NCBI RefSeq assembly: GCF_002218045.2 | Contig: NZ_AP018685.1 | Span: forward strand, 310,001 to 374,000 | From: Vibrio rumoiensis | GTDB lineage: Bacteria > Pseudomonadota > Gammaproteobacteria > Enterobacterales > Vibrionaceae | Length of the DNA: 64,000 nucleotides | Direction: 5' to 3' | Shown: positions 53,961 through 62,145 of the stretch, piece after piece | Numbering within the stretch: the stretch's first letter is position 1 | Layout: each line of letters begins with the position of its first letter | Program-made: the position numbers and the translations under genes | The notes under the pieces: model-generated | Told to the model about the DNA's origin: nothing | Database searches by the model: none | Seen by the model: the letters and a program-made list of their open reading frames with translations, nothing else

Positions 53961-54016
53961 GAAGGCGTTCACGACATCTTCATTTCTATTCGAAATTAGA
54001 GCGGAAGAACGCCTTT
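53961..54016 (-). terminator. Long stem-loop after argR
   Basis: GAAGGCGTTC (53961-53970) pairs with GAACGCCTTT (54007-54016) across 36 bases that contain a second weak stem. It starts 18 bases after the argR stop. No T run follows directly, so its terminator role is uncertain. Confidence 0.4.
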
Positions 54017-54033
54017 ATAACTGAAGAATGAGC

Positions 54034-54504
54034 TTAACCCGCGTATTCAAATAGCTCACAAACTGAGTCAAATAATTGCTTGGTGGTAATATTTAATGTT
54101 GGCGTAATGAAAATAGTATCATCACCAGCAACGACGCCTAGAATACCTTCCGATTTACCTAGAGAATCAAGTAGACGAGCAATTAACTGTGCGGCACCTG
54201 GTCCAGTATGAATGACAACAAGGGCGTCATTATGACCAACATCGAGTACTAATTCACGTAAAGAACTTGAGGCGGTTGGAACACCTAACTCGGCTGGTAA
54301 GCAGTACACCATTTCCATTTTTGCATTGCGTGTTCTAACGGCACCAAACTTAGTCAGCATGCGAGAGACTTTAGACTGATTAATATTTTCAAAGCCTTCT
54401 TCTCGTAATGCATCAACAATCTCGCCTTGAGATCCAAAGCACTCTTCTTTTAGTAAAGCTTTAAAAGAGCGGACTAAATTATCTTGTTTGTCACTATTTC
54501 GCAT
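54034..54504 (-). CDS. argR: Arginine repressor ArgR
   Basis: Hexameric arginine-responsive regulator of arginine metabolism and cofactor of XerCD recombination in E. coli. The start at MRNSDKQDNLVRSFKALLKE gives exactly 156 residues, the E. coli length; an 18-codon extension upstream is unmatched. The winged helix carries NINQSKVSRMLTKFGAVRTR; the carboxyl domain carries GDDTIF, whose aspartates bind arginine. It diverges from mdh, a common gammaproteobacterial order. Confidence 0.97.
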   Translation of the reverse strand: MRNSDKQDNLVRSFKALLKEECFGSQGEIVDALREEGFENINQSKVSRMLTKFGAVRTRNAKMEMVYCLPAELGVPTASSSLRELVLDVGHNDALVVIHTGPGAAQLIARLLDSLGKSEGILGVVAGDDTIFITPTLNITTKQLFDSVCELFEYAG

Positions 54505-54882
54505 AATGGATTCTTTTAGTGGTACATATAATTTCAATATTTTCGCATAGATGCTCACTAATCACCAAACGATTAGGTCAAGTTTTCAGTAAAAAAAATT
54601 GTGAAACTTATGTTTAAATATTCGCCACAAAATGATGTGAATACCATGTTGCGTTTTGTTTTGTGATTTAATTTAACCATTGATTTTTATTATGATTTAA
54701 AACTTGATGAGTGCAGTATCGCAAAGCTGATGTTGAATAATTGTAATTAGAATCGACTTATTGTACTTTCGAAGGCATTAAGATTAGGCACAACTAAATT
54801 CTTAGGGTGTGTAGTTCCAACTCTCTAAGCTCAGACCTAAATAATGTAAAAAGATAATTAATTTTTCGAAGGAGAAAGGCTC
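54505..54882. other. Divergent intergenic region argR/mdh
   Basis: 378 bases, A/T-rich, no credible gene. It should hold both promoters and argR's own operators. TTTAAATATTCGC near 54613 and TGTGAATACCATG near 54638 resemble parts of ARG boxes, but I see no full 18-bp match. TTCGAAGGAGAAAGG near the right end is the mdh ribosome-binding site. Confidence 0.4.
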
Positions 54883-55818
54883 ATGAAAGTAGCTGTAATT
54901 GGTGCTGCTGGCGGTATTGGACAAGCACTTGCTTTATTACTGAAAAACGGACTTCCTGCAGGATCTGATCTTGCCTTATACGATATCGCTCCAGTTACAC
55001 CAGGGGTTGCTGCTGATTTAAGTCATATCCCAACGCCAGTTTCAATTAAAGGTTATGCTGGTGAAGATCCAACACCGGCACTAGAAGGCGCAGATGTCGT
55101 ATTGATTTCTGCTGGTGTGGCGCGTAAACCAGGTATGGATCGTTCTGATCTTTTCAATGTGAATGCGGGGATCATTAAATCTCTAGCGGAAAAAATTGCT
55201 AACACTTGCCCAACTGCATGTGTTGGTATTATTACTAACCCGGTAAATACTACGGTGCCAATTGCTGCTGAAGTACTAAAGAAAGCCGGTGTTTACGATA
55301 AGAAGCGTCTGTTTGGTATTACAACACTCGATGTGATTCGTTCTGAAACATTTGTTTCTGAGCTAAAAGGCGTTCCACTTGATGGTTTGGAAGTGCCTGT
55401 TATCGGTGGTCACTCTGGGGTAACAATTCTACCTTTGCTTTCTCAAGTTGAAGGTGTGGAGTTCTCTGATGATGAGCTAGCTTCTCTAACGAAACGCATT
55501 CAAAACGCGGGTACTGAAGTCGTTGAAGCAAAAGCGGGTGGCGGCTCGGCAACACTTTCGATGGGACAAGCGGCGTATCGCTTTGGTTTATCACTAGTGA
55601 AAGCATTGAATGGCGAACAAGGTATTGTTGAATGCGCTTACGTTGAAGGTGATGGCGAGCACGCACGTTTCTTCGCACAACCTATTCGTTTAGGTAAACA
55701 AGGCGTAGAAGAAATTTTAAGCTTTGGTGAGCTAAGTGCATTTGAACAACAAGCGTTCGATAGCATGCTAGATACGCTAAAAGGCGATATCGCTTTAGGT
55801 GAAGAGTTCGCGAAGTAA
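54883..55818 (+). CDS. mdh: Malate dehydrogenase (NAD-dependent)
   Basis: TCA-cycle enzyme interconverting malate and oxaloacetate. It has 311 residues (E. coli 312). The NAD loop is GAAGGIGQALALLL at 7-20. Active-site residues are in ARKPGMDRSDLF (arginines near 81 and 87), NPVNTTVP, GITTLDVIRSETF (Asp and Arg) and GGHSGVTILPL (catalytic His near 177). AGGAGAAAGGCTC precedes the ATG. Confidence 0.98.
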   Translation: MKVAVIGAAGGIGQALALLLKNGLPAGSDLALYDIAPVTPGVAADLSHIPTPVSIKGYAGEDPTPALEGADVVLISAGVARKPGMDRSDLFNVNAGIIKSLAEKIANTCPTACVGIITNPVNTTVPIAAEVLKKAGVYDKKRLFGITTLDVIRSETFVSELKGVPLDGLEVPVIGGHSGVTILPLLSQVEGVEFSDDELASLTKRIQNAGTEVVEAKAGGGSATLSMGQAAYRFGLSLVKALNGEQGIVECAYVEGDGEHARFFAQPIRLGKQGVEEILSFGELSAFEQQAFDSMLDTLKGDIALGEEFAK

Positions 55819-55830
55819 AATTAGGCGAAT

Positions 55831-55861
55831 CTCGTTTCTCGAAAGCTCGTTTCTTGAAAAA
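55831..55861 (+). repeat. Two direct repeats after mdh
   Basis: CTCGTTTCTCGAAAG and CTCGTTTCTTGAAAA lie head to tail. The second copy forms the left arm of the mdh terminator. Similar CTCG/CGAAG words recur up to 55933. Confidence 0.7.
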
Positions 55862-55876
55862 GAGACGAGCTTTTTT
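55843..55876 (+). terminator. Rho-independent terminator of mdh
   Basis: AAGCTCGTTTCTT pairs with AAGAGACGAGCTT (one G-T) around a short A-rich loop, followed by TTTTTT. Confidence 0.87.
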
Positions 55877-55934
55877 ATTTTCGGTAAACGACTAGCGAAG
55901 CAAACGAGAAGCTTTGCGTTCGAGCTTCGAAAAT

Positions 55935-56906
55935 CTATTTCGTTCTTCTGACTGCCATATGTGCCAGTGTGATTAAGGCTTGTTTATAGTAGGATTCGGG
56001 AATAATCGTCAGTTCAGCAATTGCCTTATCGGCCTCTTCTTCTGCACGTTGAGTGGTGTATTCGAGTGAACCAGTCTCATGCATAGCTGCCATAATGGCA
56101 TCCAGTTTTTCCATACCATTAGAGTGCTCAATCGCCTCACGAATCATAGCTGCTTGCTCTGGTGTGCCGTTTTGCATGGCATAGAGCAGTGGTAGAGTAG
56201 GCTTGCCTTCTGCAAGATCATCGCCGACATTCTTACCCATTTCTTTGCCATCTGAAGTGTAGTCCATCACATCATCAATCAGTTGAAATGCCGTGCCTAG
56301 GTACTTGCCATAATTTTGCAGTGCGACTTCCGTTTCTTTAGGCGCATCGACTAATAGTGCGCCAATTTGAGTTGCTGCTTCAAATAGACGAGCCGTTTTC
56401 GAGTAAATTACTTGCATGTAGCTTTCTTCGGTCGTATTAGGATCGTTGCAGTTCATTAACTGCTGTACTTCACCTTCTGCGATCACGTTTACCGCGTCAC
56501 TCATCAACTTGAGGATCTTTAAAGATCCTAAGCTGGTCATCATTTGGAAAGAGCGAGTATAAATGTAGTCGCCAACTAGCACACTAGCGGCATTCCCAAA
56601 CGCTGCATTAGCGGTTTCTTTACCACGACGCATATCCGATTCATCGACCACATCATCATGCAACAATGTAGCGGTATGAATGAATTCCACAAATGCAGCG
56701 GCTGTGATGTGATCTTGACCTTGGTAGCCTAAAGCCTTAGCGGATAGTAATGCTAAAAGAGGGCGTAGGCGTTTGCCTCCACCACTAACAATGTAGAAAC
56801 CGAGTTGATTAATAAGGCTAACTTCTGAGTTCAATTGTGCATGAATGGTTTCATTCACTTTTACCATGTCGTCGGCAGTGAGTGCCTGGATAGCTTTAAA
56901 ATCCAT
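55935..56906 (-). CDS. ispB: Octaprenyl diphosphate synthase
   Basis: Builds the octaprenyl side chain of ubiquinone and menaquinone from FPP and IPP. It has 323 residues, as in E. coli. The first aspartate-rich motif is LLHDDVVDESD (DDVVD at 84-88), and the second is QLIDDVMDYTSD near 212-223. GGGKRLRPLL near 42-51 is conserved. It diverges from rplU, as in E. coli. Confidence 0.96.
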   Translation of the reverse strand: MDFKAIQALTADDMVKVNETIHAQLNSEVSLINQLGFYIVSGGGKRLRPLLALLSAKALGYQGQDHITAAAFVEFIHTATLLHDDVVDESDMRRGKETANAAFGNAASVLVGDYIYTRSFQMMTSLGSLKILKLMSDAVNVIAEGEVQQLMNCNDPNTTEESYMQVIYSKTARLFEAATQIGALLVDAPKETEVALQNYGKYLGTAFQLIDDVMDYTSDGKEMGKNVGDDLAEGKPTLPLLYAMQNGTPEQAAMIREAIEHSNGMEKLDAIMAAMHETGSLEYTTQRAEEEADKAIAELTIIPESYYKQALITLAHMAVRRTK

Positions 56907-57062
56907 TGTTCTTCCAGCTGAGAATAGGGCGTGCTAGGCCTAAATTTAAAAAATAATCATGGATTCTACACTAAAAAACATTGATAAACACGAGTGTAAA
57001 CGGCATCATTAGCGCACTTTAATCAGGCGATGATCTTTTCGCCATTTTTTTTAATATTTATC

Positions 57063-57091
57063 TTGTCAAAGGCCAAGCTCTCAAGTAGAAT
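57063..57091 (+). promoter_or_regulatory. rplU-rpmA promoter
   Basis: TTGTCA (57063-57068) and TAGAAT (57086-57091) are 17 bases apart, followed by a GC-rich start region (CTGCGCCCT). It is about 90 bases before rplU. Confidence 0.75.
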
Positions 57092-57179
57092 CTGCGCCCT
57101 ATTGATGACAAGTTTAAGCGCACACCTGATATGTTTAAAATAACTAACATGATGCTGTGCGGAAAAAGCGGAGTAAAAT

Positions 57180-57491
57180 ATGTACGCTGTTTTCCAATCT
57201 GGTGGTAAACAACACCGTGTAAGCGAAGGTCAAACTCTTCGTTTAGAAAAATTGGACGTAGAAACTGGCGCAAACGTTGAGTTTGATTCAGTTCTTATGG
57301 TTGCTAATGGTGAAGAAATCACTATTGGTGCACCTCTGGTTGCTGGCGGTAAAGTAACTGCGGAAGTAGTTAAGCACGGTCGTGGCGATAAAGTAAAAAT
57401 CGTTAAGTTCCGTCGTCGTAAGCATTCTCGTAAGCAAATGGGCCACCGTCAGTGGTTCACTGAAGTCAAAATTACTGGCATCAGCGCTTAA
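57180..57491 (+). CDS. rplU: 50S ribosomal protein L21
   Basis: 23S rRNA-binding protein that needs L20 for incorporation. It has 103 residues, as in E. coli, from MYAVFQSGGKQHRVSEGQTL to the basic KIVKFRRRKHSRKQMGHRQ region and ITGISA. Co-transcribed with rpmA, 21 bases downstream. Confidence 0.98.
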   Translation: MYAVFQSGGKQHRVSEGQTLRLEKLDVETGANVEFDSVLMVANGEEITIGAPLVAGGKVTAEVVKHGRGDKVKIVKFRRRKHSRKQMGHRQWFTEVKITGISA

Positions 57492-57512
57492 TTTAACTAA
57501 GGAGAAGCTAAC

Positions 57513-57770
57513 ATGGCACATAAAAAAGCTGGTGGTTCTACTAATAACGGTCGCGACTCAGAAAGCAAACGCCTAGGTGTTAAGCGTTTTGGTGGCGAAT
57601 CTGTTCTAGCTGGTAACATCATTGTTCGTCAACGTGGTACTAAATTCCACGCTGGAACGAATGTTGGTATCGGTAAAGACCATACTCTATTTGCTTTATC
57701 TGAAGGTAAAGTTAAATTTGAAGTTAAAGGTCCTAAGAACCGTAAGTTCGTAAGCATCGAAACTGCATAA
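57513..57770 (+). CDS. rpmA: 50S ribosomal protein L27
   Basis: Large-subunit protein whose amino tail reaches the peptidyl transferase centre. It has 85 residues, as in E. coli. The tail is MAHKKAGGSTNNGRDSESKR directly, so there is no cleaved extension of the Firmicutes type. AAGGAGAAGCTAAC precedes the ATG. A terminator follows 26 bases after the stop. Confidence 0.98.
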   Translation: MAHKKAGGSTNNGRDSESKRLGVKRFGGESVLAGNIIVRQRGTKFHAGTNVGIGKDHTLFALSEGKVKFEVKGPKNRKFVSIETA

Positions 57771-57796
57771 GTTTCTGTTTACAATTGAATTCAAAG

Positions 57797-57822
57797 CCCT
57801 GCCTTTATGGCGGGGTTTTTTA
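57797..57822 (+). terminator. Rho-independent terminator after rpmA
   Basis: CCCTGCC and GGCGGGG (one T-G pair) flank a 5-base loop, followed by seven T. Confidence 0.87.
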
Positions 57823-57842
57823 TTTATAGCAAAGTTATATAA

Positions 57843-57896
57843 TAGACCTTAGACCTTAGACCTTAGACCTTAGACCCTAGACCCTAGACCCTAGAC
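57843..57896. repeat. Heptamer tandem array TAGACCT x4, TAGACCC x3
   Basis: Four TAGACCT units, three TAGACCC units and a partial TAGAC in perfect phase. It sits between the rpmA terminator and the obgE promoter. The GACCCTA rotation of the second unit matches, to my knowledge, the V. cholerae VC0437 typing repeat at the same gene. Confidence 0.95.
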
Positions 57897-57914
57897 TTCA
57901 AATATATACTAGGA

Positions 57915-57942
57915 TTTACAGTCTGTGGTCTACACTCATAAT
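57915..57942 (+). promoter_or_regulatory. Candidate obgE promoter
   Basis: TTTACA (57915-57920) and CATAAT (57937-57942) are 16 bases apart, starting 18 bases after the heptamer array. It would give obgE its own transcript, separate from rplU-rpmA. Confidence 0.5.
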
Positions 57943-57972
57943 AACTTGCCAATAATGCAGGTGGAGTAGCAA

Positions 57973-59142
57973 ATGAAGTTCGTTGATGAATCAACCATAA
58001 AAGTAGAAGCTGGTGATGGCGGTAATGGCGTTGTTAGTTTCTGGCGTGAAAAATTTGTTGAAAAAGGCGGTCCTGACGGCGGTGATGGCGGTGATGGCGG
58101 TGATGTTTACATGCAAGCCGACGAGAACCTCAATACGCTCGTTGATTACCGTTTTGAGCGTTTCCATAAAGCGGAGCGTGGTAAAAATGGTAGTGGTGGT
58201 AACTGTACTGGTAAACGTGGTGCAGATAAAACCATTAAAGTGCCAGTCGGAACTCGCGCTATTGATATTCATACCAATGAAGTAGTGGCTGAAGTGACTG
58301 AACATGGTCAGAAAATCATGATCGCGAAAGGTGGTTGGCATGGTTTAGGTAACCAACGCTTTAAATCTTCGGTTAACCGTGCACCGCGTCAAAAGACCAT
58401 GGGTACTAAAGGTGAAGTACGTGAGTTACGTCTAGAGCTATTGCTACTTGCAGATGTAGGGATGCTTGGTTTGCCAAATGCTGGTAAATCGACCTTTATT
58501 CGCGCTGTATCTGCGGCTAAACCAAAAGTAGCAGATTACCCATTTACAACTTTGATCCCAAGTTTAGGCGTTGTTCGAGCAGGCTCTGAACGCAGTTTTG
58601 TTATTGCTGATATTCCTGGCCTCATTGAAGGTGCTGCCGATGGTGCCGGTCTTGGTGTTCGATTCTTAAAACACTTAGAGCGTTGTCGCGTGTTATTGCA
58701 TATGATCGATTTGTTGCCGATTGACGGTTCAGATCCAATCGAGAATGCATTGACGATCATTGATGAGCTTGAACAGTACAGTGAAAAAGTAGCGGCTAAA
58801 CCTCGTTGGTTGATCTTTAATAAAGTCGATCTACTTCCTGAAGAAGAAGTGGATGAAAAGATCCAACAGATCATCGATGCATTAGGTTGGGATGGTCATT
58901 ACGCTAAGATCTCTGCTTCTAATAAATTAGGAACTAAAGAGCTCGCTTACCAATTAGCTGAGTTTATGGAAACACTACCTAAAGAAGAGCAAGTGATTGA
59001 AGAAGAAGAGAAAGTCGACTTCAAGTGGGATGATTACCATAAAGATGCCATGAGCGGTAAAGATGTGATTACCGAAGAGTGGGATGATGATGACTGGGAT
59101 GATGACGAAGATGATGGACATGTCATTTACGTTCGTGACTAG
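57973..59142 (+). CDS. obgE: GTPase ObgE/CgtA
   Basis: Essential 50S-assembly GTPase that also binds (p)ppGpp. It has 389 residues (E. coli 390). The glycine-rich Obg fold is at 1-158 (GGPDGGDGGDGGDVYMQA near 32-49). The G domain has GLPNAGKST near 166-174, DIPGLIEGAADGAG near 213 and NKVD near 284. The tail is highly acidic (EEWDDDDWDDDEDDG). GGTGGAGTAGCAA precedes the ATG. Confidence 0.97.
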   Translation: MKFVDESTIKVEAGDGGNGVVSFWREKFVEKGGPDGGDGGDGGDVYMQADENLNTLVDYRFERFHKAERGKNGSGGNCTGKRGADKTIKVPVGTRAIDIHTNEVVAEVTEHGQKIMIAKGGWHGLGNQRFKSSVNRAPRQKTMGTKGEVRELRLELLLLADVGMLGLPNAGKSTFIRAVSAAKPKVADYPFTTLIPSLGVVRAGSERSFVIADIPGLIEGAADGAGLGVRFLKHLERCRVLLHMIDLLPIDGSDPIENALTIIDELEQYSEKVAAKPRWLIFNKVDLLPEEEVDEKIQQIIDALGWDGHYAKISASNKLGTKELAYQLAEFMETLPKEEQVIEEEEKVDFKWDDYHKDAMSGKDVITEEWDDDDWDDDEDDGHVIYVRD

Positions 59143-59165
59143 TTCATAGATAACGTTGAATAAAT

Positions 59166-59201
59166 AAGCTGTGATTCTTTGTGAATCGCAGCTTTTTTTT
59201 T
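59166..59201 (+). terminator. Rho-independent terminator of obgE
   Basis: AAGCTGTGATTC pairs with GAATCGCAGCTT (one G-T) across a 5-base loop, with a run of T after it. Confidence 0.9.
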
Positions 59202-59328
59202 ATCCTAAATCATGCTACTGGGGGGCATTTTAGTGCACACTTTAAGCGCTAACTCCAATTGTCGATAAGGTGATTATTCTTATCAGCAATAGAGGTTAAT
59301 TAATTATCAATGGATTGATGAGAATATA

Positions 59329-60099
59329 ATGATGGATGAAAAACAACGAATAATTACTCGGATGATTATTCAAGCGGGCCAAATGCTTCTGGCACATGGT
59401 GCTGAAAGCACTTTAGTCGGAGATTTAATTCGAAGGTTAGGACTGGCAAGTGGAATGACGGATGTTGAAGTATCAATGTCAGCCAGCTCACTAGTGGTGA
59501 CCACTGTTATGAATGAGCATTGTATTACTACTGCCCGGCGTTGTCCTGATCGTGGTATCAATATGAAGGTGGTTACGGAAGTTCAGCAAATCTGCATTAT
59601 GCTCGAGCGACAAATTATTGATTACCGGTTAGCACTCTATAAACTCGAGCAGATTAAACCCATTAGATATAACCGTTGGTTGGTTTTATTTATGATTGGT
59701 TTATCTTGTGCCGCGTTTGCTCGTTTAGCGGGTGGGGATGTAACGATATGCGTGATCACCTTTATTGCGTCTTGTTGTGGGATGTTTGTTCGGCAAGAAG
59801 TCGGTCATCGTAACTTTAACCCATTAGTCAATTTTGCAGTGACAGCATTTGTAACCACCCTGATTTCTTCTCAAGCGGTTATTCACCAACTCGGCAATGT
59901 TCCATTCACCGCTATGGCATCTTCAGTACTGATGCTGGTTCCTGGTTTTCCTTTGATTAATGCGGTTGCAGATATGTTGAAGGGTTATATCAACATGGGA
60001 ATTGCTCGATTCTTCATGGCAAGTTTATTGACCTTTGCTACTTGCTTAGGGATTGTTGCCGCAATGACAGTAACAGGAACATGGGTATGGGTGAGATAA
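59329..60099 (+). CDS. yjjP: YjjP-type component of a ThrE-family exporter
   Basis: Inner-membrane protein of 256 residues (E. coli YjjP 256). The amino half is cytoplasmic (AGQMLLAHGAESTLVGDLIR, GINMKVVTEVQ), followed by about five helices from residue 118 on, with SSVLMLVPGFPLINAVADMLKG typical of DUF1212. With YjjB it forms a split ThrE-type exporter; E. coli YjjPB exports succinate. Two ATGs in tandem make the start uncertain by one codon. Its stop overlaps the yjjB start. Confidence 0.9.
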   Translation: MMDEKQRIITRMIIQAGQMLLAHGAESTLVGDLIRRLGLASGMTDVEVSMSASSLVVTTVMNEHCITTARRCPDRGINMKVVTEVQQICIMLERQIIDYRLALYKLEQIKPIRYNRWLVLFMIGLSCAAFARLAGGDVTICVITFIASCCGMFVRQEVGHRNFNPLVNFAVTAFVTTLISSQAVIHQLGNVPFTAMASSVLMLVPGFPLINAVADMLKGYINMGIARFFMASLLTFATCLGIVAAMTVTGTWVWVR

Positions 60100-60563
60100 T
60101 GGATTTTTTGATTGCTTTACTTACTGATATGTCTCTTGCTGCTATTCCTGCTGTTGGGTTTGCTTTGGTATTTAATGTTCCGGTTAAAGCGCTAAAGTAT
60201 TGTGCTTTAGGGGGAGCGATAGGGCATGGAATTCGATTTGTACTTATGACGTATAATATTCCTATCGAATGGGCCACATTCTTTGCTGCAACGAGTGTGA
60301 GCATGGTTGGGGTTCATTGGTCACATCGTTTTTTAGCGCACCCCAAGGTCTTTACGGTGGCGGCGATGATTCCTATGGTACCGGGAGTTTATGCGTTTAA
60401 AGCGATGATCGCTCTAGTTGAAATAAACCAAAATGGCTATGATGCACAATTATTTAGTATTCTTATCGATAACTTTTTACAATCCATGTTTATTATTGCT
60501 GGATTAGCAATAGGCCTCGCTATGCCGGGGTTGTTATTTTATCGAAGAAGATCAATTGTTTAA
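60099..60563 (+). CDS. yjjB: YjjB-type component of a ThrE-family exporter
   Basis: Inner-membrane protein of 154 residues with four to five helices, the DUF3815 half of the split exporter. The ATG at 60099 overlaps the yjjP TAA (TAATG) and has GGTGAG upstream; an in-frame ATG at 60081 is possible. FLAHPKVFTVAAMIPMVPGV near residues 79-98 is the family motif. folA follows after 11 bases. Confidence 0.9.
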   Translation: MDFLIALLTDMSLAAIPAVGFALVFNVPVKALKYCALGGAIGHGIRFVLMTYNIPIEWATFFAATSVSMVGVHWSHRFLAHPKVFTVAAMIPMVPGVYAFKAMIALVEINQNGYDAQLFSILIDNFLQSMFIIAGLAIGLAMPGLLFYRRRSIV

Positions 60564-60574
60564 AAGGACGATAT

Positions 60575-61060
60575 GTGAAGATTAGCATGATTGCTGCGAT
60601 GGCAAACAATCGTATTATCGGTAAAGATAATCAAATGCCGTGGCACTTACCCGCCGATTTTGCTTGGTTTAAACGCTGTACAATGGGAAAGCCAATAGTG
60701 ATGGGCCGTAAGACCTATGAATCGATTGGTCGTCCACTACCGGGGCGTTTAAATATTGTGATTTCAAGAGATGCTTCACTTTCTATTGAGGGAGTTACTA
60801 CCGTCACTAGTATTGAACAAGCAAAACAAGTCGTTGGTAATGTTGATGAATTAATGATTATCGGGGGAGGCACTATTTATGATTACTGCTTACCTCTGGC
60901 TGATTGTCTGTATTTAACCTTTATTGATGCCGATATTGAGGGTGATACTCAATTTCCAGATTGGGGAGATAATTGGAAAATTGTGGAGCAAGAAGAATAT
61001 CTTAAAGATGATAAAAATGCCTACAACATGCGCTTTATTTGTTTAGAAAAGATTTGCTGA
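60575..61060 (+). CDS. folA: Dihydrofolate reductase
   Basis: Reduces dihydrofolate to tetrahydrofolate with NADPH; the trimethoprim target. It has 161 residues (E. coli 159). The Met20-type loop is RIIGKDNQMPWHLPADFAWF, including the catalytic Asp; GRKTYESIGRPLPGRLNIVIS and IIGGGTIYDYCLP bind NADPH. The start is GTG after AAGGACGATAT. It is of the chromosomal type and sits with yjjPB and a FUSC gene in one run. Confidence 0.96.
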   Translation: MKISMIAAMANNRIIGKDNQMPWHLPADFAWFKRCTMGKPIVMGRKTYESIGRPLPGRLNIVISRDASLSIEGVTTVTSIEQAKQVVGNVDELMIIGGGTIYDYCLPLADCLYLTFIDADIEGDTQFPDWGDNWKIVEQEEYLKDDKNAYNMRFICLEKIC

Positions 61061-61064
61061 CCCA

Positions 61065-62132
61065 ATGAAACGCTCATCGGCTATTTCTAGTTCGGAACTG
61101 TGGTTTTTCAAGTATTACCGCTTGGTGCATAGCGCACGTATTGCAGTGGCTTTCGTGCTGATGTTCGCTGCAACGCGTACTCTCGATCTCCATGACATCA
61201 CTTGGCCACTCATTACATTGGTTGTTGTGATGGGGCCAATTTCTTATTGGGGAAATGTGTTCCCAAGAGCGATTCAGCGTATTTCAGGAACTTGTATAGG
61301 CGCGCTTTCCGGTATCGTAGCTCTTTATCTGGAAACCATTTCTATTCCATTACTGATGGTTTGGTGTAGTGCCGTCATGTTTGTTTGCGGCTATTTAGCA
61401 TTGGGTAAACAACCTTATGCCGGCTTATTAATTGGTATTACGCTTGCGGTAGTATTAGGGGCTCATGAAGGGAGTTTTACCCAAGCTTTATGGCGCAGTG
61501 GTGATGTGGTTTTAGGGTCAGCCGTTGCATTGTTTTTTTGCAGTATTTTTCCTCAAAGAGCTTTTATTCATTGGCGTTTAAAGTTGAGTGATAACTTACT
61601 GGAAATCAGTAAGGTTCATCACACGCTGCTTTCTCCTAATATGGTGGAACGACCGAATATTCAATCAAAACAAGATCAGTTACGTAGAAATATTATTGGA
61701 TCGCGTAGTTTATTGTCCGCCGCCAGTGCTGAGACTAAGTTAAATCTTTCTCTGCTAAGCCGGATTCAAACGGGTATCGTGAATAGTCTCTATGCCATTG
61801 AACGTTTATCGGATACTTATTGGAGTGACCGAAAAAGTCATTTTACTCTTTTGAATTCATCGGCATTAAAAGAGTGTCATCAGGCGACCGAGTCGATGAT
61901 AATTCAACTATCTGAGATGATAAAAACAGGCAAGGTTGAAGCTGATGAGTGGCAGTTTGATAACATTAATGAGGTGATTGAAGAGCTGCAAGTATTAGCG
62001 AAAGCCAATCAAGTGCAGTCTCAAGCTTCATTATATGGTTATGTTTGGTTGAGTATTCAGTTAATGGAAGAAATCTCACGCTTACATAAGTTAATTGCTC
62101 TGGCTCTAAATTTGACCAGTAAAGCACGATAA
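61065..62132 (+). CDS. FUSC-family inner-membrane protein
   Basis: Protein of 355 residues with about six amino-terminal helices (residues 23-165: ARIAVAFVLMFAATRTL, LITLVVVMGPISYWGNVFPR) followed by a cytoplasmic helical region. This is the FUSC (fusaric-acid-resistance/AaeB-like) layout, often linked to efflux of aromatic acids. It is half the length of AaeB (one membrane unit). No membrane-fusion partner is encoded nearby. Substrate unknown. It starts five bases after folA. Confidence 0.85.
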   Translation: MKRSSAISSSELWFFKYYRLVHSARIAVAFVLMFAATRTLDLHDITWPLITLVVVMGPISYWGNVFPRAIQRISGTCIGALSGIVALYLETISIPLLMVWCSAVMFVCGYLALGKQPYAGLLIGITLAVVLGAHEGSFTQALWRSGDVVLGSAVALFFCSIFPQRAFIHWRLKLSDNLLEISKVHHTLLSPNMVERPNIQSKQDQLRRNIIGSRSLLSAASAETKLNLSLLSRIQTGIVNSLYAIERLSDTYWSDRKSHFTLLNSSALKECHQATESMIIQLSEMIKTGKVEADEWQFDNINEVIEELQVLAKANQVQSQASLYGYVWLSIQLMEEISRLHKLIALALNLTSKAR

Positions 62133-62145
62133 GTGAATGAGAGGC

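Noticed and set aside
55843..55933. Repeat-rich mdh-ispB gap as an integration (att) site
   Set aside because: No tRNA, integrase or foreign genes nearby; the repeats form an ordinary terminator.
57991..58341. Antisense open frame opposite the obgE amino region
   Set aside because: Low-complexity shadow (threonine-rich) of the glycine-rich Obg domain.
60575..61060. folA as an acquired trimethoprim-resistance dfr gene
   Set aside because: It has chromosomal-type length and motifs, sits in the conserved yjjPB-folA-apaH neighbourhood and has no cassette or mobile features.
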